A stretch of 64,000 bases of DNA from Liolophura sinensis (taxonomy: Eukaryota; Mollusca; Polyplacophora; Chitonida; Chitonidae), in NCBI RefSeq assembly GCF_032854445.1, contig NC_088299.1, positions 7,790,324-7,854,323 on the forward strand. Reading direction: 5' to 3'. A program made the position numbers and the translations under genes. Under the pieces are notes generated by a model that saw only the letters and a list, made by a program, of their open reading frames with translations, did not search any database and was not told where the DNA came from. This document shows, in pieces, positions 1 through 13,074 of the stretch (positions are counted from its first letter, which is position 1; each line of letters starts with the position of its first letter).

Positions 1-27
1 GTTAATGAGAGAACATTATGGGATATG

Positions 28-203
28 CTGGCTTCCTCTCCGGCTGTATATGGAAAGGTCTGCCAACTACTTGCGGATGGTCGTGGGTTTCCCCGGGCTC
101 TCCCCAGTTTCCTCCCATCAAAATGCTGCCCGCCGTCGTATAATTGAAATATTGCAGAGTACGGTGTAAACACCAATCAAAATAAATAAAAAAATAAACA
201 TGC
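28..203 (+). mobile_element. SINE family A, 5'-truncated copy
   Basis: Carries the family 3' body: GGATGGTCGTGGGTTTCCCC, GCCGTCGTATAA, GTGTAAACACCAATCAA and an AAATAAA tail. Confidence 0.85.
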
Positions 204-567
204 TGGTAAGAGACAGCCAAGCTGGTGAATTGTTAATACCTCTTGCTACCATTTGTCTAAACTGTGCATTCACTGCTTTCAGCAAACGCACGCAGCATGG
301 TTCTTCACAACCTTATTTTTCACCAACATGAAAATTAGATAAATTTTTCTAAGTACTTTAGAAATCATCATTCTTTTAGCTTTATGAATAGATGCTTAGA
401 TATAAATACTCCATCAATATTCTGGGCTACACTATACAAAATACAACAGTTTGCTGAAGGGCGTTTATGAATAAGATGTAGTTACATTACAATAATTTCT
501 CAGCATTTTGTAAACTGTTAAATTTTTAACACAGTAGAAAGTCTAAGCCTTATATTATAAATGCTTT

Positions 568-805
568 CAGGGGCCTCCGTCACCGAGGGGGTTAGAACCC
601 AGAAGCCTCCCACCAATGCTGTCGCTGTGAGTTTAAGTCCAGCTCATGCTGGCTTCCTCTCCGGCCGTACGTGTGAAGGTCTTTCAGCAACCTGCGGATG
701 GTCGTGGGTTTTCCCTGGGCTCTGTCCGGTTTCCTGTGAAACCGGAAATATTCTTGTGTATCGCCTAAAACACCCATCAAATAAATAAATAAATAAATAT
801 AAATG
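568..805 (+). mobile_element. SINE family A, near-complete copy
   Basis: The tRNA-like head starts GGGGCCTCCGTCACCGAGGG; a B-box-like GAGTTTAAGTCC follows, then the family body and a tail of AAATAAAT repeats. Confidence 0.88.
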
Positions 806-2084
806 CTTTTCTCTTCTCCACCACGGCCCAAATGTTCGATTTAAAATAAGTACAATAATATAACATTTCAGTGTTAAGACAGTAAGTTTAGAAAATACTT
901 ATACATTGCACTGAAATGTGGTAAACATTTAAACTGGTGGCAAAACCTCCGTGCTCTCCGGTTAAGGACATATATACGGTTAATGAAATCTTTATTTACA
1001 GAGAAATCAAAATGCAGATGTATGCACTAGCGTCGTGTTTAAATTAACAGCAAGGCACCCCGGCATTGCATTTCACAAAAAATTCTCATTTTTAATTCTT
1101 TTCTTAGATACTAGTTTTCCGTAGATCTTTTTTTTCTCTTTTTTTTCCTTAAGGAGGGTAAATACCAATGATCAATGAAAGAATCAATTTGCATATGCGA
1201 GACCAGAACACATTTATTTGCATCAAGACATTTTCTACACAGAAGTATCAAGAAATTATATATCCATACCTGATTTGCGAAATTATAAACGCAGCAATTT
1301 GCTCAGCGGTAATAACGTTTATCAGTTGTAGTGAGACAAAGCCACGCCTTAATCGTATTTAACTATTCTTACACAAATGATATTTCTTTACCTGGTATTT
1401 CCTCGTGAAAATTATTCACCGTCGTCAGCTTGATTTATTTCATTCATTGAATCATCAATACCCGGGGGACAGAAGCAGGTATCTATTGGTCTTGATGTAT
1501 TGTGATTTAAATATTTCATTAATATTTAACGCAGTACTTCGTATTCGTGTGAAATTTACTTACACGAATTGTGAGTTTTTATTAGTAAGTTAGTAATTAG
1601 TAAGTAAGTGCATGTCTGTTTTGTGAAAATATAGACGTGGTAATGGGCTTAGCAATGTTTAAGTAACATCCACTGACTTCCATATATCCATTCACGCTGG
1701 AAAAATACAACAATCGATTTCTGGCTTCTGTTTATGTATTACGAAGCTGTCTGCGTAAGAACGTTAGCCCTTATAACCATGATAATAGTTCCAGTGGAAC
1801 TACAGTAAAGAACTTCAAAGACGTCTCTCTTTCTCAAGTTACACCGACCTACGTCAATAAAACATTTCAGCTGTGACCACCAGTTGTTTGAGGGCATTTG
1901 ATGTTCAAACAAAGGAATTCCAAAGCAAAAACCCGAAAGTCGCAAGTTACAAGAAAACGTGTAAAGCCTACATAAAGTCTGCACCAATAGAAGAGTATAG
2001 GCTAATTTCAGTTTACAATGTGCATGGTACATCTCTTTTGTACTGCATTTCAGCATAACTTGGAAACAAGGCGGGTTGCTCGCT
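806..2084. other. Unassigned intergenic DNA
   Basis: AT-rich with scattered short frames below 65 codons. No repeat family or splice-paired exon was recognised. Confidence 0.5.
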
Positions 2085-2325
2085 GGCTGCGCCATGAAAT
2101 GGTATTTCTCACAACCGCCATTTCATCGACGAGGTAAAGAGTTCGACTCCACCTTTCATTAGTTTGTCAGTGCTTTGCTCAGCGAAGTTTCATGGGTACC
2201 TAATAAGGAAAGACGTTTTTCCTGGGTTCTTCCTTGTTTCTTCCACTCTGATAACACTGATAATAGACGAATAGGTAAAATGTGTCGAGTAAGGCGTAAA
2301 ACACAAATCACTAAGAAAATCTCCA
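2085..2325 (+). mobile_element. Strongly diverged SINE family A copy
   Basis: GAGTTCGACTCC resembles a B box and GAGTAAGGCGTAAAACACAA matches the family tail, with an eroded body between. Confidence 0.5.
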
Positions 2326-2527
2326 CTCCTTGTATACAGAAATATCAAGCTACATTTTAAGAACATTTCCTTGCGAAGAATGCAACATACTTGAAAACTT
2401 GTAAAAACAAAAAAACATTTTACTTATTCATTTCTTTGACGATTGGGAAGTTTTAAGTATAGAAGCAAGAGTTCTAGTAAGCGGACATCTCCAGATTTGG
2501 GCCTTTGCTGGAGTATGTAAATATTTT

Positions 2528-3172
2528 GTACTGGTTTCCCCAAATCCAACAGTTAATTCCTTGTATTGGCCTTGTTATGTCCTGTTGACCTCAAGTCAGT
2601 GGTGCGCCTCTGCTACAATGATCCTGTACTGGCCTGCGCCTATAATCCTACAGTTAATTCCTGCTAGTCACATGTCATGTGTTGGTCATGTCCTACTGTA
2701 CTCGATTATCTTATACTGGCCTACCCAAACCCAACAGTTAATTCATGCTGGCCACATATCAGTGTTGACCCTTTTCTGCTGTACGTCATTATCTTATACT
2801 GGCCTACCCAAATGCAACAATTAGTTCATGCTGGCCACATATCAGTGTTGACCTTTTGCTACTGTACGTCATTATCTTATACTGGCCTACCAAAATCCAA
2901 CAGTTAATTCATGCTGGCCACATATCAGGGTTGAGCCTTTGCTACTGTATTTTGTTGTACTGGCCTGCCCTATAATTCAACAGTTGATTCCTGCTTGTGA
3001 CATGTCATTGTTGACCCTCTGCTACTATACGCCATGGTCCTGTACTTGTCTTCTCTAATCCTACAGCTAAGTCCTGCTGGTCACACGTCAGGTTTGACCC
3101 TGTGCCGCTGTACGCCATGATCTTGTACTGGTCTCTCCTAATCCTACAGTTAAGTTCTTTTGCCCACATGTT
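2528..3172. repeat. ~83-bp tandem repeat, about 7-8 diverged copies
   Basis: Copies share TTATACTGGCCTACCCAAA, CAACAGTTAATTCATGCTGG and CACATATCAGTGTTGACC. The middle copies are most alike and the edges are diverged, as in arrays growing from the centre. Confidence 0.85.
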
Positions 3173-4107
3173 ATCTGTGATCTACGAAAATTTCGATGAG
3201 CTTCAAAATGACTTCGGAGCTCATTCGGAAATCAGGCTGTTCCTGATGAACTTTCCCTTCTCCAAACAAAGCCAGTTCGCTGTACATGGCACCGTCGAGA
3301 AATTACAATCCCATCGATCCGTCTAGCTCAGAACTGGTCTTTTTACCAAACTGACAGGCTAGACGAGTCTCATTAAAGGGCTAAGGTGTGATGAATGTGG
3401 AGCAGACCACAAAGGAACACTGCTTCACCATTAACATCTATATATTCTGCGTTTGGAAGCCGTGCGTTCGCAACCCGTTGTTGCTGATTTTCTTTCATGA
3501 GTTTCTTTACTACCTTAAAAGAACGCTGAAAGACGAGGATTTTAGAGCTACATGACAGTGTATCTCGCTCGGTGATATAGAGTTAGTTTATCTACATTTT
3601 ACAAATCATTTAACACTAAAACGTAAAAGATCCCTTACCACTCAATCAGTCTAACAGCATAAATCCTGTTATTAAGCAATACAGATTGCTTGTAGTCTCG
3701 ATTTCGTTCATTTCTTATTTAGCTACACACGCATGTTGTACGGCCTATAATGGATCCAGTCCTTTGACAAAAGACGAATATCTTATAAATAAACTATACA
3801 TGTTAAATTCGACCATATTTTCGGAACTTCAATTTGACATATGTCTCGTGATTTCTGATATAATAATGTTCGGCTAAATTTTGAAATGTAATTATTAGCT
3901 AATTATGTTTTACTGTGAACATTTCAGTTTGCATGCGCAAATGCATTGTGTTTTAAGATGATACTTATCTGTTTGAATTTAACATATAATCATCTGATTT
4001 TAACCAAACTAACTTGCATTAAGATCCCATAGAACTCAAATGGGTTTCAAAACAAGCTTAAATTTTCAATGCGTGCGGGGTAAAGGTTTCATTTCTTTTA
4101 GAGAGTG
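3173..4107. other. Unassigned intergenic DNA
   Basis: Nothing recognised beyond the fading edge of the ~83-bp array. Confidence 0.5.
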
Positions 4108-5015
4108 GCCCATATTCAGTTCTCTGTAAAACCATGCTCGCCACCAAAATTGCCTTTAGTCAGTGACACGTAATAACAGAAGCTCTACACATGGATATGT
4201 TGGAAGTCTGTATTATTGCAAGGAAAATAAAGTTAGAATACTTTTTGTAATTCATAATGTTAGTCCAAAAAGAATACTTTTCGTAATTCATAATGTTAGT
4301 CCAAAAAGAATACTTTTCGTAATTCATAATGTTAGTCCATAAAGAATACTTTTCGTAATTCATAATGTTAGTCCAAAAAGAATACTTTTCGTAATTCATA
4401 ATGTTAGTCCATAAAGAATACTTTTCGTAATTCATAATGTTAGTCCATAAAGAATACTTTTCGTAATTCATAATGTTAGTCCATAAAGAATACTTTTCGT
4501 AATTCATAATGTTAGTCCATAAAGAATACTTTTCGTAATTCATAATGTTACTTCATAAATCCATAAGCTCGGTTTCGACACCAAGAACCCATTGCCTCTG
4601 GTGACATTATAATCATTCAAAAACCAGTGTTGTTGCTTTTTGTTTCACGGAGAGCGGTACGAGTTTACCTAAATTGCTATCTAACTGGTATCGACTTAAC
4701 TGTAAACCCTGTTACTGACACTGCCATATTTGAAACTGTTTACACGTTTTAGTACGATATAAACTTAATAAATGAATTTTATTTTATGTCTTGTGGTATA
4801 TGATTTTATAGCGGTGCGGATTTAGAGATGGGTGATAGGAATTTAAAACCATGTAGTATATTTGCAGAGACGGTATAGTGTAGGCTGTGCTACTGCTTTT
4901 GAATAATTATGACGTCACCCAAGGTAATGAGTTCTTGGTGTCGAATCTAAACGTATGGAGTTTAGGAAATTTTGGTGGCGAGTATGACTGAATTTACAGA
5001 CAGCTGAATATAGGC
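4108..5015. mobile_element. Inverted-repeat (foldback-like) element with internal minisatellite
   Basis: The left arm has TGCTCGCCACCAAAATT (about 4134-4150) and TTTCGACACCAAGAACCCAT (about 4573-4592). The right arm has their inverse complements in mirrored order (about 4895-5010, with TTGGTGTCGAA and AATTTTGGTGGCGAGTATG). The left arm is interrupted by about 400 bases holding the 36-bp repeat. A related single-copy fragment without the array is at 18640-18760. No transposase is seen, so it would be non-autonomous. Confidence 0.65.
4232..4550. repeat. 36-bp minisatellite, about 8-9 copies
   Basis: Unit core CTTTTCGTAATTCATAATGT, with units alternating between CCAAAAAG and CCATAAAG. It is open on the minus strand as a 12-residue repeat with a methionine per unit, but there is no coding context. 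Confidence 0.92.
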
Positions 5016-6657
5016 GACTCTGTAAAAGAAATAGACTATAGATAGCGTTATAACAGCTCAGTTTGTTATTTCTGTGAACTAAATGTGTCCTGTGTATACA
5101 GCTTTCGATCATCGATATCCATTTAAGGACAATAGCAATTGCCGGAGGGAAAGCTAGAATATGTACAACTTGAATCGACATAATACCTGCTAACACGCAC
5201 TAACATGGTAATACCGGTAGCGATATATCGGTTGCATTTGCTCTGGTAGAGCCGTATTACCGGCTTAACCGCTAGAAGCGTGTATGAACTTAAATCGGCT
5301 ATATTGAAGAAGGTGTACTTACCACACATGAACTCTAGTAGGAAATGTCCTTGATAATACTGGTAATGTGAAATCTCGTGTAGCGGAGAGCTATGATCCC
5401 TAGCACTATCCTAGAAGCAGCAGCGGTATGTGGGGGACGATGTGTGGCCCGCCGTATCTGGCCTCGTAATGGTTCCACCGTATCGCTCATACCCGGTATA
5501 TTATCCGTTACTACACGCCATCGATCCAAACCGACAGCTCGGGTACATGTAAGCTAGATCTGGGTCATCAGTGATCAAGGTCAAGGCCGTGTGTGCGTTG
5601 CATCGTCAAGCCCACAGAGAGTTGGCAAATAGAGCAGCGGGTTGCTCGACTGATCTATCGGATGTTTGAGTGTTTGAAGATTTGAATAATATCCTTGTTG
5701 ACTTTGTAAATTCGATTGAGGGAATGATCGATTGATAAATGGGATGAATGGTCAACGGGTGAATCTGATTGAATGAGCAGCTGTTCCAATGAATAAGTCA
5801 TTAAGCCTTAACGCCATTTGGCTGTTCAGTTGACTGACAGTAAGGTATTGCTGTGTAAAATAGTAAAACTGATGTATACTACTCACTCGTGTTTGCAAGA
5901 TTGCACCACGTTTACCTTCAAGGCTTAGTACCAGCTGAGTAAAGATCCAGTTTGTTGCAAGCAATATGGACGTTTGTGTTAAATAAATGAGAAGAGTTGT
6001 TATTGTTGTTGTTATTACTGTTTTTATGATCATTATCACCTGATTAATATGCTGATTCGCGTTAACTTATATGTATTATGGCATGTTGACGAAAACCATG
6101 GCAACCATTCAGACAACAGAGCCCAACAAAACTAGCTGTAAAAACAGCATGCGATGCACTTCCACGGAAATGAGCTGTGCGGTTTCTGTCTGGTTAGGGT
6201 TACAATATATGTCTGTTTAATTTGAATTGTATTGTTTCCATTTATCGATATAGAAATGTTTCCCGAATGCATATAACGAATTGTTGCGAAATACTGTAAT
6301 GTTTGAAGTACAATACCTTGTTTCATCTAGCAGTGAATTTGTTGTGATATTGTAGCGTGCTCTTTTTATCACCACGAGCAGCTCGGAGTGTGGGAAGGTG
6401 GAGCTGTTGTTGTTGTTTGTCTCGCTGTTGGTGATGGTTTCTTAAACACAAACTGGTCAGATTATTTTTGGTGATTTACAAAGTACTATGAAAGACATAA
6501 CGTGGCAATGACTCCAATGTAGTCAGAATTTGAACTGTTTTTATTAGCTGATTATTTTCTTATGTGATCAGTTTTGATCTTTGCGGGACAAAGGTTTTGT
6601 ACGCATAGTTACCGTTATGGCTTCTTTCAGAGGCATTTAGGAATTGGGATGGTATAG
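5016..6657. other. Unassigned intergenic DNA
   Basis: Several minus-strand frames of 64-95 codons lack any recognisable domain or mutual splice phase. Confidence 0.45.
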
Positions 6658-6852
6658 ATTGACAGAGGCATTACTTATGGATAACAATTCCTGGATTTAT
6701 TGTGTTGGTGACGTTTCGATGCCTGGATTTATTGTGTTGGTGACGTTTCGATGCCTGGATTTATTGTGTTGGTGACGTTTCGATGCATCGAAACGTCACC
6801 AACACAATAAATCCAGGAATAGTTATCCATAAGTAATGCCTCTGTCAATCTA
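6658..6852. repeat. Long hairpin with 32-bp repeats at its centre
   Basis: TTGACAGAGGCATTACTTAT (from about 6659) returns as its inverse complement at about 6833-6852, with a 62-base near-perfect arm on each side. The centre holds three direct copies of a 32-base unit (core TTATTGTGTTGGTGACGTTT) and one inverted copy. Only one arm mismatch was seen by eye, implying recent origin. Confidence 0.85.
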
Positions 6853-7299
6853 GATACCGTTATGTTAGCACAGTTTGTGAATTCTATAAGCTGTATGGGT
6901 AGCTTGTAGAGGTATTATAATAGATTTATGATCTGGTCTGCTTTTTTATTCTTGTGATGTATCGTTATTTTAAATTAAGCAACCTTGCCCAAATGCCTAT
7001 GTGCCCGGGAACGCAGCGGTTTACGCTGTGATGTGATACTTGTTTTTTTTCCTCTCTCCCTCTTCTTTTTAATTTTTATTATTTATTTACTTATTATTAC
7101 TTATTATTATTATTTTCTCTAATATGGCGAAAATCATAATCATGACCTCAATCGAACTGGTGATTTAAACATGATTTATAGAATGTTCAAGCACGTCAGA
7201 AAAAAAATTGAGATCTGTATACAATGAACAGTTCATTGCTATATCTTCTTTATGTGACATCAGGACACCCAGAACATAGCACGGAAAAAAAACTCAACC

Positions 7300-8330
7300 T
7301 GTGTCAAGCTAATCACTTAAACATTCCTACATAAAGTTGCAGCTGGGTGAACCAGAAGTGGTTTCGACCCTAGACACCATAGCCCATCCATCTGGCATCT
7401 CAAGAGAGAATGTTTTTGACAACCAGCCAATCAAACTACATTGCTATTTGTAAGCTTTTTCCCACCTGAGCAGAACACACCTTTTTCTGACACAGGACTC
7501 AGTTGTTCCCAGTAAATTATCAGCAGGAGTCGGCCTGTAGGATTCAACATTTATCGGTTTATTCTCAATCTGGATTATCACATATCATAAGGATTAATCA
7601 GCAGTAATCCAATATTGCTCCGGATTTTACCGGAATCGCTATTGAGAATTCTGTTTATTCTGTGACAATTCCCATGAGACAGATATGCTCTGGAATCCTC
7701 ACAGCCTGTTCATTACACAAACATCAGCGATGGGATTAGCTTTAGAATCAGTCATGGTCTCATCCCAGATAACACCCCAAACATATCTAACTGCCCTGGT
7801 GGAAGACTTCATATTAATAATAGAAATTTATCACCTAACTAACTCTTTCTGCCATGCTTATGCCTGGTTCAGGTTACCGGGGAGTAGTGTAGCGCCATAC
7901 GTTTACCGCGTGTAGTTTGGCTGCCTCGATGGGACTAGAAAAACCTGAAGGTCTTGAATCTTTTGCCAGTATGTCAGTCTGAACCATGGTCTGTTGTATT
8001 TGTTCTGAAATCCGACACATGCAAAGACGGAATATGATTCATTCCAGGTCTGTCGGACAGGCCATTTGATTTGGGCGACATCGGACCTTAACACAGCAGC
8101 ACGTCAAAATAACCGTTCATATTACCAGCTATCAACCTAAATGGAAATTCCCAAGACAACTTATAACACAAACCACCAAAGAACCAAGAAGATATATAAA
8201 CTTGGAAATTAATACGGTTTCGTGCAAAGAGAAGCAGGCGAATGAATTATACCAGTATCCAAATCGTGTACCACGCCAGTTATTTCTAAGGGACATATCG
8301 CCGAAAGAAATTCAGAAATTTTGAGTTGGT
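7300..8330 (+). repeat. Degenerate ~1 kb repeat unit, copy 1
   Basis: Starts near CACTTAAACATTCCTACA and contains GAGACAGATATGCTCTGGAA (about 7676), AACTCTTTCTGCC and ACCACCAAAGAACCAAGAAG. It is the first member of the array ending at 17.5 kb. No intact reading frame is shared between copies. Confidence 0.75.
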
Positions 8331-8934
8331 TCAGCAAAATACACAATGAGTTGCATTTGACTCCCGACTAAATCTCCTTGGTCTATATTTTCCGCAAAAT
8401 GTCAATTAAAAGAATCATAAGGGGAAATCCGTCACTGATCTTAACTGTCCGCCCCACGAGACAACATGTAAATGAAGCAACGCAAAGATTCCCGCTCGTG
8501 GATCGCACATGTAAACAATAGGATAGATTAAAAGCGAATTATAAGTCAAGTAAACCAAATACGATCTTCGTTTTTATCGATAATGTTGTATAAGATATTT
8601 GTAATTCCCAGCGATCTGTTCGGCAGAACTGAACTTACACGGTAGACCGCATAATTACAACGCAATACCGTGTCTGGCAATTCAAGTTCCTTGAGCATCT
8701 CCTGTCGTCTAGTTAACAAGGGGAGGTAAGTGACTAAAAAAATCAGTCACTCTAAATACAGCGACTCGAGTGAGTTGATGGTTGAAGGGAAACCTCAAAT
8801 AATACTGCACATGCGATTGTTATCTTCATAACTCTTCACATATTCAACGTGCCAACATAATTCAACTGTATGAAAATAAGACTTCTTACCCGGGAATCAT
8901 TACTTGTTTTGTGCATTGGAAAAACCACTGCCAG

Positions 8935-9720
8935 TCGCAAACTAATCGGTTAAACATTCCTACGTAACACTGCAGCTAAGACCATCAACGAATGGTTTCA
9001 ACCCATAACACCATAGCTCATTGACTTGGCATTTCTAGGGAGAATCCGAGACCCGCTTTTTAATTGCCGTTGCCTTTAGCTTATTGTTATTTTTAAGGTT
9101 TTTTTCATCTCTGCAGAAGAAGCCTTTGTCTCTCTGACAACTGAGCTGTCCGCAGTAAATTATGAGCAGGTGTTTTTATCCTCAATCTGGTTTTATCACA
9201 GATTATACGGAGTAATGAACAGCAATCAAATACTAGTCCGGATTGTTCCGATCTCGCTGCTTGGATTTCTGTTTGTTTTCTGGAACTGTATCTGGCAGTT
9301 CCCATGAGATGCACTCGGGAATCCACACAGTTCATCTATAGTACAAACAACAAAGAGGGTATCAGCAATAGAATCAGTGATGGTCTACTCACAGAAAACT
9401 CACAGTATCGATCTGCCCTGGTGGAAGAGTTCACATTAATAATCGAAATTCCTCAGTTGGGTGACTCTTTCTACTCTGTTTGCTCCTGGCCCACGATAAC
9501 GGAAACCACAGCCAGACGTTTACAGCCTGTAGTTTGCCTGTCTCCATGCGTATACCAACCAGATGCATTTTCTGTAGGCTTTGTTCTAGAATCTCACACA
9601 CGCAGAGAAGAAATCTAATTCATTTGTGCTCTGGCCATACGATATGGGTAGCAATGGATCTTAACACCCAGGCGTTGAAACAGACATTCGTATAAAAAGC
9701 TGTCAACCAAAATATTCAAC
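8935..9720 (+). repeat. Degenerate ~1 kb repeat unit, copy 2
   Basis: Shares AAACTAATCGGTTAAACATT, CTCATTGACTTGGCAT, GAGTTCACATTAATAATCGA and CATTCGTATA with copy 1, in the same orientation. Confidence 0.7.
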
Positions 9721-9879
9721 TGCTGTTTTAGGTTGTTTTAGAAATGGGTCCTCCATTATTGATTGAAACGCCCCTTCGTGGATCACAAACGCTGTGCGAA
9801 GTCTATATTCGCATGTACAAATAGTTTAATGCTACTTTTTTGTGCGAAGGACAGATGGCCAAGTAACTGATATTACTTT

Positions 9880-10600
9880 GTACAGAGTATCATTGCTAAG
9901 CTAACAAGACTGCTTTCCATCCCTCCACATCATAGCCTATCGACCCGTCACCTCAAGGGGCCATGTTTTTTGTCAATCGAGACTATCAAACCGAGACTGG
10001 CTTTTTAATTACCGTCTGCTTTGCTTTAGTGCTGTCTTTAAGCATTTTTATCTGAGCAGAAGACGCCTTTATCTGACGGATGACCGAGATGTAAGCCTCT
10101 AAGCCCCTGGATTTTACCGATTTTGCTATTGTGGGAATATTGTGTATTCTCTGAAACTATATCTGGCAGTTCCAATGAGACAGATATGCTCTGGAATCCT
10201 CACCGTCGGTTCATTACACAAACATCAGCGATGTGATCAGCTTTAGAATCAGTCATGATCTCATCCCAGATAACACCCCAAACGTTTCTAACTGCCTTGA
10301 TGGAAGACTTTATAGTCATAATCAAAATTTATCACCTAACTAACTCTTTCTGCCCTGCTTATGCCTGGTTCATGATACCGGGGACTACGGTAGCGCCATA
10401 TGATTACCGCGTGTAGTTTGGGACTACACGATGGGACGAGCAAAACCCGAAGGTGTTGAACGCTTGCCAGCATACCAAACTAATTCATTGTCCGTAGGTT
10501 TTGTTCTGGAAGCTGACATAAGCAAAGACGGAATTTGACTTATCAGGCTCTGTCAGACATTCCATTTTAGTTGGGCAATAATGCACCTGATCATTGTACA
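9880..10600 (+). repeat. Degenerate ~1 kb repeat unit, copy 3
   Basis: Contains ATGAGACAGATATGCTCTGG and ATTACCGCGTGTAGTTTGGG. It is most like copy 1 in the region ACACCCCAAACG. Confidence 0.72.
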
Positions 10601-10679
10601 GGTATATACATTACCTGATTCTTATAAACATTGTACACATGCCTTTTTCATTTTCTTTATCTTGCGTGGCTTATGCGCA

Positions 10680-11690
10680 TGAACAGTTCATTGCTGCATC
10701 TTCTTTATGTGACACCAGGACACCCAGAACAGTGCACGGGAAAAAAACAGCAAATCGCAAACTAATCGCTTAAACATTCCTACTTAAAACTGGAGCTGAG
10801 TGAACCAGGAGTAGTTTCGATCTATAACATCATAGCTCATCCACCTGGCATCTCAAGAGAGAATGTTTTCGACAATCGACCAATCAAACTGAGACACGCC
10901 TTTTAATTACCTTGGCCGTGACTTTATTGCCATTTGTAAGCTTTTTCCCCACCTGAGCAGAAGACACCCTTATCTGACTGAGAACTCAGTTGTTCCCAGT
11001 AAATTATCAGCAGGTGTCGGCCTCTAGGTTTTACCTTTATCCGTTTATCCCCTACCCGATTTGTCACAGATCATACGGATCAGTCAGCAGTAATCCAATA
11101 GCTACTCAGATATCAGTAACTATAAGACAGGCAAGCTCTGGAATCCTCACAGTCTTTCCACGTCAAAAATGTCAGCTATAGAATCAGTAATGGCATCAAT
11201 ATTGGTCTCGGTCCAGATATGGACTCCAGATTATCTAACTGTCCGAAAGTTATCACCAGAATAACTCTTTCTGCTCTGCTTGTTCCTGGTCCAGGATACT
11301 GAAGGTATCAAAGCCGAAGGTGAAGGTGTTAAGCGTTTGCTGGTCTACCAATCTGATGCGTTGTATGTTGCCTATGATTTGAAATCTGACACATGCAAAT
11401 TCGGAATCTGATTTATTGGGCTCTGCCGGACAAGTTATATTCATGATTTGGACGACATACGCCTAGGTGTCAAACCAGACATTCGTATAACAGCCGTCGA
11501 CCAAGATGGATATTCCGGGTCAATGAATGCAAGATATATTCATAAAACAACGTTTAATACCATCCACCAAAGAACTAAGAAAGTATAATGAAGTTAGGAA
11601 GGATTCAGGCAAAAGAAGCAGTTAACAGTTTTCAATTATGATGGAAACAATTTTCAAGGCGCTTGAATTAAATCAGTATACAAATAGTGT
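10680..11690 (+). repeat. Degenerate ~1 kb repeat unit, copy 4
   Basis: Contains AAACTAATCGCTTAAACATT, CAGTTGTTCCCAGTAAATTA and AGACAGGCAAGCTCTGGAAT. The middle is shortened relative to copy 1. Confidence 0.72.
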
Positions 11691-11794
11691 AGCGGGTTAG
11701 TTTTTTTTAAGTCGTCGATAATATGTATCACAGCTGCACCTTGATTGAAATCATCTTGTTCACCTTTCAGTATTATTCATTTCCTTGTTCTTAC

Positions 11795-12960
11795 GTGGCG
11801 TATAAACATGAACAGTTAACTGCTGCAACGGCTTGATCAGAGAACGGGCACCGAGCACAATACACTGAGACAACCATTGCCAGTTGCAAACTAATCGTTT
11901 AAACATTCCTTCTGAGCCAAAACATTGCACCTGAACTAAAAAGGAATGGTTTCCGCCTATACCCTTGTAGCTCATCCACTAGACATCTCAAGGGAGAGGG
12001 TTTTGGTCAGTTGGCCAACAAACCCTACACCCGCTTTTTAATTACCATAGACTTTAGTTTATTGCCATTTTAAGGTTTTCTCCGCCTGAGCAAAACACAA
12101 TTATATTTTACGAACGACTGAGATGTTCTCTGTAAATTATCAGCAGGTGTCGCCCTCTTGGGTTTATCCTCTATCGGTTTATCCCCAATCTGCTTTATCA
12201 CAGCTCTTAAGGATTAATCAACCGCAATCCAATTCTACTCTGGAGTTTACTGAAATCGCTACTTGGATATCGGTTTTTTTTCTGGAACTGTATCTGGCAG
12301 TTCCCATGAGACAGACATGCTCTGGAATCCTCACAATCTGTCCATTCCACAAACATCATTGATCATGGGATCAACAATAGCATCAGTCATGTTAGTGATG
12401 GTCTCATCCAAGATTATACCTCAGACGCATCTACCTGCCTTGTTAAAAGAGTTCACATTAATAATCGAAATTTATAACCTGACTAACTCTTTCTGCTCGG
12501 CTTATTCCTGGCTCATGATATCGGAGGCTACCGTAGGGTCATACGTTACTGCCTGTAGTTTGGCTGCCTCGATTTGACGAGGAAAACCCAAAGGTGTTGA
12601 ACATTTGCCAATATTCCAATCTGAATCATCCTCTGATGCCTTCGTTCTCGAATCTGACAGATGCAAAGACGAAATATCATTCATTCAAGCTGTATCAGAC
12701 AGGCCATTTGATTTTGGCAACAATGAACCTTAACCCAGCTGGGCGTCAAAACAGGCGCTCGTATACCAGCCATCAACTAAAATGGAAATTCCCAAAATCA
12801 ACTTTTAACACAAACCACCAAAGAACCAAGAAAGCGTATGAAGTTAGAAATTAGGACACATTCATGTAAAAAGAGCCAGTCACCATTTTCCAGTTGTGAT
12901 GGAAAGGCGCAAGGAATGTTCTAGGAGAATGAAGATTTTGTTCAGATAATCAAAACATGT
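11795..12960 (+). repeat. Degenerate ~1 kb repeat unit, copy 5
   Basis: One of the longest copies, with TTATCAGCAGGTGTCGCCCT, GAGACAGACATGCTCTGGAA and ACCACCAAAGAACCAAGAAA. Confidence 0.75.
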
Positions 12961-13074
12961 ATCCCAATTGCGCTTGGGTTGAATCTGTTCACATATCCAA
13001 CGTGTTAACATAATTCAACGCGATGAAAGTAAAGTCCCTTACCCCGGAACTGTTACTTGCTTTGTGATATGTAC

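Noticed and set aside
4160-4543. 127-codon minus-strand repetitive protein
   Set aside because: Eight to nine copies of a 36-bp unit inside a mobile-element arm, with no coding context.
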